Shown piece after piece: positions 1-3,335 of a DNA stretch of 6,040 nt. Where the stretch lies: positions 1-6,040 of the forward strand of contig URWC01000118.1 of NCBI GenBank assembly GCA_900551555.1, read 5' to 3'. This DNA is from an uncultured Collinsella sp. (GTDB lineage Bacteria > Actinomycetota > Coriobacteriia > Coriobacteriales > Coriobacteriaceae). The position numbers and the translations under genes were made by a program. Each line of letters opens with the position of its first letter. Position 1 is the stretch's first letter. The notes beneath the pieces are model-generated. The model saw only the letters and a program-made list of their open reading frames with translations, did no database searches and was not told where the DNA came from.

Positions 1-27
1 GGAGAGAGCGCTCCCGCAAACTGCCTC

Positions 28-57
28 TTGACAACTTATAGGAGCGTCGGTTTTAAT
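28..57 (+). promoter_or_regulatory. Candidate sigma-70-type promoter for the Xaa-Pro peptidase
   Basis: A perfect -35 hexamer TTGACA lies at 28-33. After an 18-nt spacer comes TTTAAT at 52-57, one mismatch from the -10 consensus. Transcription would begin near 63-66 and leave a leader of about 215 nt before the peptidase start at 278. No better promoter was seen closer to the gene. This is a sequence match only; the start site is inferred. Confidence 0.45.
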
Positions 58-132
58 TTCGCGATTTTACCCATGGTCAAGTAATACAGGTCCAGCCCCG
101 TAATCCGCCATACTTTTGAAACCAGCCCATTT

Positions 133-226
133 GGGACGGGCCTCTTATGACTCCTTTTTCCTGCACACTTGCCAAGCTGGCCATGCCAAGGAGTGTCCCG
201 AAGTGCCGTCATAAAAGGAGCGTCCC
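133..226 (+). promoter_or_regulatory. Leader with two mutually exclusive stems formed by one 5' segment
   Basis: A 12-nt motif occurs twice: AAGGAGTGTCCC at 188-199 and AAGGAGCGTCCC at 215-226 (11/12 identical). One upstream region can pair with either copy. With copy 1, 133-137 pairs with 195-199 and 150-156 pairs with 188-194 (12 bp). With copy 2, 133-138 pairs with 221-226 and 151-158 pairs with 213-220 (14 bp). Both forms leave the same side unpaired as an internal bulge of about 12 nt. The copy-2 form buries AAAAGGAG (213-220), the ribosome binding site of the small ORF at 228. The pairing is read directly from the sequence; a switching role is inference. It matches no riboswitch class I recognise. 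Confidence 0.3.
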
Positions 227-227
227 T

Positions 228-263
228 ATGTGCCGGGCTTGGGATACCATGGTGGCACCCTAG
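228..263 (+). CDS. Possible 11-residue leader peptide upstream of the peptidase
   Basis: An ATG at 228 opens an 11-codon frame, MCRAWDTMVAP, ending with TAG at 261-263. It is preceded by a strong Shine-Dalgarno sequence, AAAAGGAG at 213-220, with 7 nt of spacing. That is at least as good as the site for the peptidase itself. The stop lies 14 nt before the peptidase ATG, so terminating ribosomes would sit next to that gene's ribosome binding site. The last sense codon is Pro directly before the stop, a context known to slow termination in some leader peptides, and there is a single Trp at residue 5. It may be a translated leader or a chance frame. A GTG at 230 overlaps this ATG and would give the peptidase a 16-residue extension from the same ribosome binding site. 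Confidence 0.3.
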   Translation: MCRAWDTMVAP

Positions 264-264
264 C

Positions 265-271
265 GAAAGGA
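265..271 (+). promoter_or_regulatory. Ribosome binding site that sets the peptidase start
   Basis: GAAAGGA lies 6 nt before the ATG at 278. This favours 278 over the in-frame GTG at 230, whose added 16 residues (including LGYHGGTLAKG) do not look like the start of an M24 protein. Confidence 0.65.
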
Positions 272-277
272 CGATGT

Positions 278-1366
278 ATGGCACATGTCGATGACCAGCG
301 TGTGGCGCACGTGCTTGATGCGCTCGAGGCTCAGCACCCCGGCGCACAGCTGCTCGTAAACGACCCGTGGTCGATTTACTATCTGACCGGTTTTTATGCC
401 GATATGTTCGAGCGTTTTTGCGGCGTGCTGCTCGCACGCGATAGCGAACCTGTGATCTTGGTCAACGCGCTGCATCAGCTGCCCGAGTACGACAATGCCC
501 GCGTGGCCTATCACACCGATACTGACGTTGTGGCCGACGCCATCGTTCGCGAGGTCGATCCGACCAAACCGCTGGGCATCGACACCGTTATGCGCTCCGG
601 CTTTTTGATGCCGCTTATGGATCGCCGCGCCGCGAGCGAGTTCTTCCTGGGCGACTTTGCCGTCACCGCCGCACGCACCCACAAGGATGCCGCGGAGCAG
701 GAGCTCATGCGCGTGTCCTCGGCCGCCAACGACGCTGTGATGGCCGACACTATCAAGCTCGTTCACGAGGGCGTGACGGAACGCGAAATTGCCGACCAGA
801 TGCTCGGCCTGTATCGCAAGCACGGCTGCGAGGGCTTTAGCTTTCCGCCCATCGTGAGCTTTGGTGCTAACGCCGGCGACCCGCACCACGAGCCCGACGA
901 CACCGTGCTCAAGCGCGGCGACGTGGTGCTGTTCGACATTGGCGGGCGTCGTCGCAACTACTGCTCGGACATGACGCGCACGTTCTTTTGGGGCGAGCCG
1001 GACGAGGGGACGGCGCGTATCTACGACATCGTGCGCCGTGCCAACGAGGCCGCCGAGGCGCTCATCGCACCGGGCGTGCGCATGTGCGACCTGGACCGCG
1101 CCGCGCGCGGCGTGATTGAGGACGCTGGCTACGGCAAGTACTTCACGCACCGCCTGGGCCACTCGATCGGTCTTCAGGACCACGAGCCGGGCGACGTCTC
1201 GCTGGTCAACGAACAGGTTATCGAGCCAGGCATGACGTTCTCCATCGAGCCGGGCATCTACCTCCCCGGCCGCACCGGCGTCCGCATCGAGGACTTGGCC
1301 CTAGTTACCGAGTCCGGCGTCGAGATTCTCAACGCATACCCCCACGATCCCGTCCGCCTAGACTAG
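278..1366 (+). CDS. Xaa-Pro peptidase, M24B family (aminopeptidase P / prolidase type)
   Basis: This 362-residue cytoplasmic metallopeptidase is predicted to cleave the bond between an N-terminal residue and proline in peptides. Residues 1 to about 130 form the creatinase-like N-terminal domain (VNDPWSIYYLTGFY, 28-40). Residues from about 135 form the pita-bread catalytic domain. The dinuclear metal site is complete: D220 in LFDIGG, D231 in CSDMTRT, H295 in HRLGHSIGL, E324 in SIEPGIY and E338 in RIEDLAL. H203/H204 in DPHHEPDD fit the conserved substrate-side histidine. The length is normal for PepQ/YqhT-like proteins. No signal peptide or membrane segment is seen. Aminopeptidase P and X-Pro dipeptidase cannot be separated from sequence alone, so no symbol is given. 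The gene stands alone, converges on folC, and ends just before a perfect hairpin and then a terminator. Confidence 0.93.
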   Translation: MAHVDDQRVAHVLDALEAQHPGAQLLVNDPWSIYYLTGFYADMFERFCGVLLARDSEPVILVNALHQLPEYDNARVAYHTDTDVVADAIVREVDPTKPLGIDTVMRSGFLMPLMDRRAASEFFLGDFAVTAARTHKDAAEQELMRVSSAANDAVMADTIKLVHEGVTEREIADQMLGLYRKHGCEGFSFPPIVSFGANAGDPHHEPDDTVLKRGDVVLFDIGGRRRNYCSDMTRTFFWGEPDEGTARIYDIVRRANEAAEALIAPGVRMCDLDRAARGVIEDAGYGKYFTHRLGHSIGLQDHEPGDVSLVNEQVIEPGMTFSIEPGIYLPGRTGVRIEDLALVTESGVEILNAYPHDPVRLD

Positions 1367-1367
1367 C

Positions 1368-1402
1368 CAATGTGACAAAGGGACAACCCCTTTGTCACAT
1401 TG
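1368..1402. repeat. Perfect 15-bp inverted repeat just after the peptidase stop
   Basis: CAATGTGACAAAGGG (1368-1382) and its exact reverse complement (1388-1402) flank the 5-nt loop ACAAC. The element begins one base after the TAG stop. Neither strand has a T-run after the stem, so it is not a standard intrinsic terminator. It may stabilise the mRNA 3' end, or be a copy of a dispersed short palindrome. I have an unverified impression of similar palindromes in Collinsella-like genomes. Confidence 0.8.
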
Positions 1403-1414
1403 CGATTACGTCGC

Positions 1415-1463
1415 GCCACGAAAACGAGCTATCTACTACGTTTAACCCGCATGGGTCGACCAT
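1415..1463 (+). repeat. Copy 1 of a 49-nt intergenic repeat
   Basis: This copy aligns without gaps to the reverse complement of 1526-1574, with 38 of 49 positions identical. Shared blocks are GCCACGAAA, CTAT, TACTACGTTT, ACC, GCA and TCGACCAT. The differences cluster in two short blocks, 1424-1428 and 1452-1455. The 3' part of this copy forms the 5' half of the terminator stem. It is probably a member of a dispersed intergenic repeat family, but only two copies are visible here. Confidence 0.7.
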
Positions 1464-1476
1464 GCGGGTCTTTTTT
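1445..1476 (+). terminator. Rho-independent terminator of the peptidase gene
   Basis: A 10-bp perfect stem, ACCCGCATGG (1445-1454) with CCATGCGGGT (1460-1469), has a 5-nt loop and is followed by C and six T residues (1471-1476). It lies about 80 nt after the peptidase stop in the correct orientation. The minus strand lacks a T-run after the stem, so it is unlikely to serve folC. A weaker hairpin follows (GCAGG 1485-1489 with CCTGC 1497-1501, then AGTTTT). Confidence 0.85.
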
Positions 1477-1525
1477 GAAAAATGGCAGGCCCTCTACCTG
1501 CAGTTTTGATTTCGCAATTCTCGGT

Positions 1526-1574
1526 ATGGTCGAGGGTTGCCGGTCAAACGTAGTAAATAGGCCCATTTCGTGGC
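1526..1574 (-). repeat. Copy 2 of the 49-nt intergenic repeat, inverted
   Basis: This is the reverse-complement partner of 1415-1463. Read on the minus strand it starts GCCACGAAA at 1574 and ends TCGACCAT at 1526. With copy 1 it forms a long imperfect inverted repeat with a 62-nt centre. The 11 differences from copy 1 show that the two copies have diverged, unlike the near-perfect arms of the neighbouring hairpins. Confidence 0.7.
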
Positions 1575-1612
1575 AAGCGAGTCAACTCGGGGCACAGGAC
1601 AGCCAAAATGGC

Positions 1613-1717
1613 CCCATCCCAAATTAGCTGCTTTTGAGTTGCGGTGATATACGGACTGTTTGGGGCTCCTGGCTTGTAAAACAGTCCGTATTTCACCGCA
1701 ACTGATGAGGGGATGGG
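1613..1717. repeat. Long hairpin just downstream of folC
   Basis: Arms 1637-1661 and 1679-1703 pair over 25 bp with one mismatch (T1648 opposite T1692) and enclose a 17-nt loop. An outer 8-bp stem, CCCATCCC (1613-1620) with GGGATGGG (1710-1717), ends exactly at the folC stop codon. No T-run follows on the minus strand, so intrinsic termination is doubtful. Possible roles are folC mRNA 3'-end protection, a block to read-through between convergent genes, or a mobile palindromic repeat. Confidence 0.75.
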
Positions 1718-3061
1718 TTAACGCAGCAGGCCGGCTACTTCGCCGGCTAGGGTGATGGTGCCAGCTGCTACGAAGGACTCGCCCGCGGCATCGAAGGCAG
1801 CGAGGGCCTCGGACACGCTCGGGTATACGCCGGCGAGCTTATCGGCATCAACGAGGGCAGCAAGCTCCTCTGCCGGCAGAGCACGATCGGAATCGGTCTG
1901 GGTCACGACCACGCGCGGGAAGGCCGGAATCAGCACGTCGACGATGCCCGCCACGTCCTTGTCTGCCAGCGCGGCGCACAGCAGCGTGGGGCGATTCTCC
2001 ACGCACGGATCGATCTCGTCCAGCGCGCTCACAAAGTTCTCGCAGCTCTGGGGGTTATGACAGGCGTCGATCAGCTTGAGCGGATCAGTTCCCAGTACAT
2101 CAAAGCGGCCCGGCGTGGGGCAGCCCATAAGCGACGCATCGAGCTTGTCATGATCGAGTTCGCGACCCAAATACCCCTCGCAAAGCATAATCGCGCACGC
2201 GGCATTCTGCGGCTGATAGGCCGGCTTGACCATGCTCGACGTATAGATTGCACGCGGCGTGGTGCAGCTAAACTCAACCGTGTCGCCCACATGCGCTGGC
2301 ACCTTGGTCGTGACATGGTTCACCACGAGCGGCACGATGCCGCACTCGCGGCAACGAGCATCCATCACGCGCTGAACGCTCGCCTCGTGTGTGCCCTCGC
2401 CCAAAACAACCAAGCGCCCGGGTTTGATGACCGCGGCCTTCTCCCCCGCAATGGCCTCGAGCGTTTCGCCCAAAATGCGTGTGTGATCGAGTCCGATGCC
2501 CGTAATGGCGACGGCCACGGGATCGGTCGCACTCGTAGCATCCCATCGTCCGCCCATGCCAACCTCAAGCACGGCAACATCCACCGCGGCCTCGGCAAAC
2601 ACTACAAGTGCGGCAACCGTCAGCAGGTCAAACGGCGTAATGGTATAGGCGCGCTCCCCCGCTGCCACACGGTGCGCATTCACGCGACGCCCCGCCTCGA
2701 CAGCTGCCGAAACGCCACGGGCAAAGGCCTCGTCGCTCACAACGTGGCCGTCAACCTCCATGCGCTCGGGATAGCGCACCAGCTGCGGCGACGTATACAG
2801 CGCGGTCTTGAACCCCTCGCCGCGAAGAATAGCAGCCGAAAAACGCGTGGTCGAAGTCTTGCCATTGGTACCGGCAACCTGGATGCAATCGAAATACTCA
2901 TCCGGACGCCCCAGCTCATCGAGCATATCGACAACCGTCTCGAGCAGAGGACCAGCATCCCCAGAAATCCGCCCCGTATCAGCAGCAAGCCCCACAGCCT
3001 CACCAAACGAAAGCAACTCAAACGAGAACGGCACCGAATACAACCCAGAACGCTTCGCCAT
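1718..3061 (-). CDS. folC: Dihydrofolate synthase / folylpolyglutamate synthase
   Basis: This 447-residue cytoplasmic Mur-ligase-family enzyme uses ATP to add glutamate to dihydropteroate and/or to folates. Visible motifs are the P-loop VAGTNGKTSTTRF (62-74), YTSPQLVRYPERM (89-101), LEVGMGGRWDATSATDP (165-181) and the Mg-binding IGLDHTRILGETLEAIAGEKAAVIKPG (189-215). PTPGRF (315-320) and DACHNPQSC (332-340) mark the C-terminal glutamate ligase domain, and AGEV lies near the end. Length is normal for FolC. The start at 3061 is chosen over the in-frame ATG at 3118 because GAGGGG (3071-3076) sits 9 nt upstream, while 3118 has no ribosome binding site. The gene lies downstream of valS on the same strand, a known pairing, 274 nt apart. 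Two motifs differ from the usual form: TSPQL instead of TSPHL and DACHNP instead of DGAHNP. Confidence 0.94.
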   Translation of the reverse strand: MAKRSGLYSVPFSFELLSFGEAVGLAADTGRISGDAGPLLETVVDMLDELGRPDEYFDCIQVAGTNGKTSTTRFSAAILRGEGFKTALYTSPQLVRYPERMEVDGHVVSDEAFARGVSAAVEAGRRVNAHRVAAGERAYTITPFDLLTVAALVVFAEAAVDVAVLEVGMGGRWDATSATDPVAVAITGIGLDHTRILGETLEAIAGEKAAVIKPGRLVVLGEGTHEASVQRVMDARCRECGIVPLVVNHVTTKVPAHVGDTVEFSCTTPRAIYTSSMVKPAYQPQNAACAIMLCEGYLGRELDHDKLDASLMGCPTPGRFDVLGTDPLKLIDACHNPQSCENFVSALDEIDPCVENRPTLLCAALADKDVAGIVDVLIPAFPRVVVTQTDSDRALPAEELAALVDADKLAGVYPSVSEALAAFDAAGESFVAAGTITLAGEVAGLLR

Positions 3062-3070
3062 AGCCAAAGT

Positions 3071-3076
3071 CCCCTC
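3071..3076 (-). promoter_or_regulatory. Ribosome binding site that sets the folC start
   Basis: GAGGGG on the minus strand lies 9 nt before the ATG at 3061. The longer in-frame reading from 3118 would add 19 residues (starting MGGTRCCLR) and lacks such a site. Confidence 0.6.
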
Positions 3077-3199
3077 AACATAAAAAGAGGCCCGTAAGCA
3101 ACAACGAGTCCCTCCCATTCAAAATATCAGCCAAACACCGCTTTGCAGCGACCTCAAGGTCACAGCCAAGTGGCCCCACCAGGCAGCGGACGCCTCCGT

Positions 3200-3218
3200 A
3201 ACCGCCATGGGAGCGGTT
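3200..3218. repeat. Small hairpin overlapping one arm of the large palindrome
   Basis: AACCGC (3200-3205) pairs with GCGGTT (3213-3218) across a 7-nt loop. The second arm is also the outer end of the large palindrome's left arm, so the two foldings exclude each other. Confidence 0.4.
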
Positions 3219-3320
3219 TGGGGCTTTGCTCGATACAAGTTCCGCACGAGCCGAAGGCCACTTAATGTGGCCTTCGTGCGAGCAGGACTGTCCGCAGTAG
3301 CGAGCAATGCCCCAAACCGC
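3213..3320. repeat. 108-nt imperfect palindrome in the valS-folC gap
   Basis: Outer arms 3213-3232 and 3301-3320 match over 19 of 20 bp (GCGGTTTGGGGC and TTGCTCG blocks; one mismatch at T3225/A3308). Inner arms GAAGGCCAC (3253-3261) and GTGGCCTTC (3267-3275) are perfect around the loop TTAAT. CGCAC (3243-3247) pairs with GTGCG (3276-3280) just outside, past a 5-nt bulge. The segments between are poorly paired. It begins 16 nt after the valS stop on the minus strand and has no T-run, so it is not a typical terminator. The remaining gap (3062-3199) shows only short hairpins such as GACCT/AGGTC at 3150-3161. No convincing folC promoter was found. Confidence 0.75.
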
Positions 3321-3335
3321 GTCCCCCAGTAACGC

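Noticed and set aside
249..266. GGTGGCACC at 251-259 resembles the T-box core GGTGGNACC
   Set aside because: The rest of the T-box consensus (the GCG that should follow directly) is displaced, and no Stem I or specifier loop could be recognised. The regulated gene is not a synthetase or transporter. A match of this size is plausible by chance.
36..437. 133-codon minus-strand frame over the leader and start of the peptidase
   Set aside because: It overlaps the peptidase in antisense. The strong promoter and start signals in this region point to the plus strand.
525..1100. Possible catalytic loss in the peptidase
   Set aside because: All five metal ligands (D220, D231, H295, E324, E338) are present, so there is no sign of an inactive paralogue.
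260..1183. 307-codon open frame on the minus strand opposite the peptidase
   Set aside because: It is antisense to a gene with all catalytic motifs in place and has the low-complexity look of a shadow frame.
1371..1399. TGTGA...TCACA halves resembling a CRP site
   Set aside because: The spacing between halves is far longer than the 6 nt of a CRP operator, and the site lies after a gene, not before one. A hairpin explains it better.
1400..1627. 75-codon plus-strand frame starting with TTG after the peptidase
   Set aside because: It begins inside the right arm of the 15-bp hairpin, runs through the terminator and both repeat copies, and has no ribosome binding site. It is better explained as open sequence in a repeat.
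2057..3097. 346-codon open frame on the plus strand opposite folC
   Set aside because: It lies wholly antisense to a clear FolC gene. Its composition is rich in Arg, His and Ala, as expected from a GC-rich shadow frame, and it has no recognisable motif.
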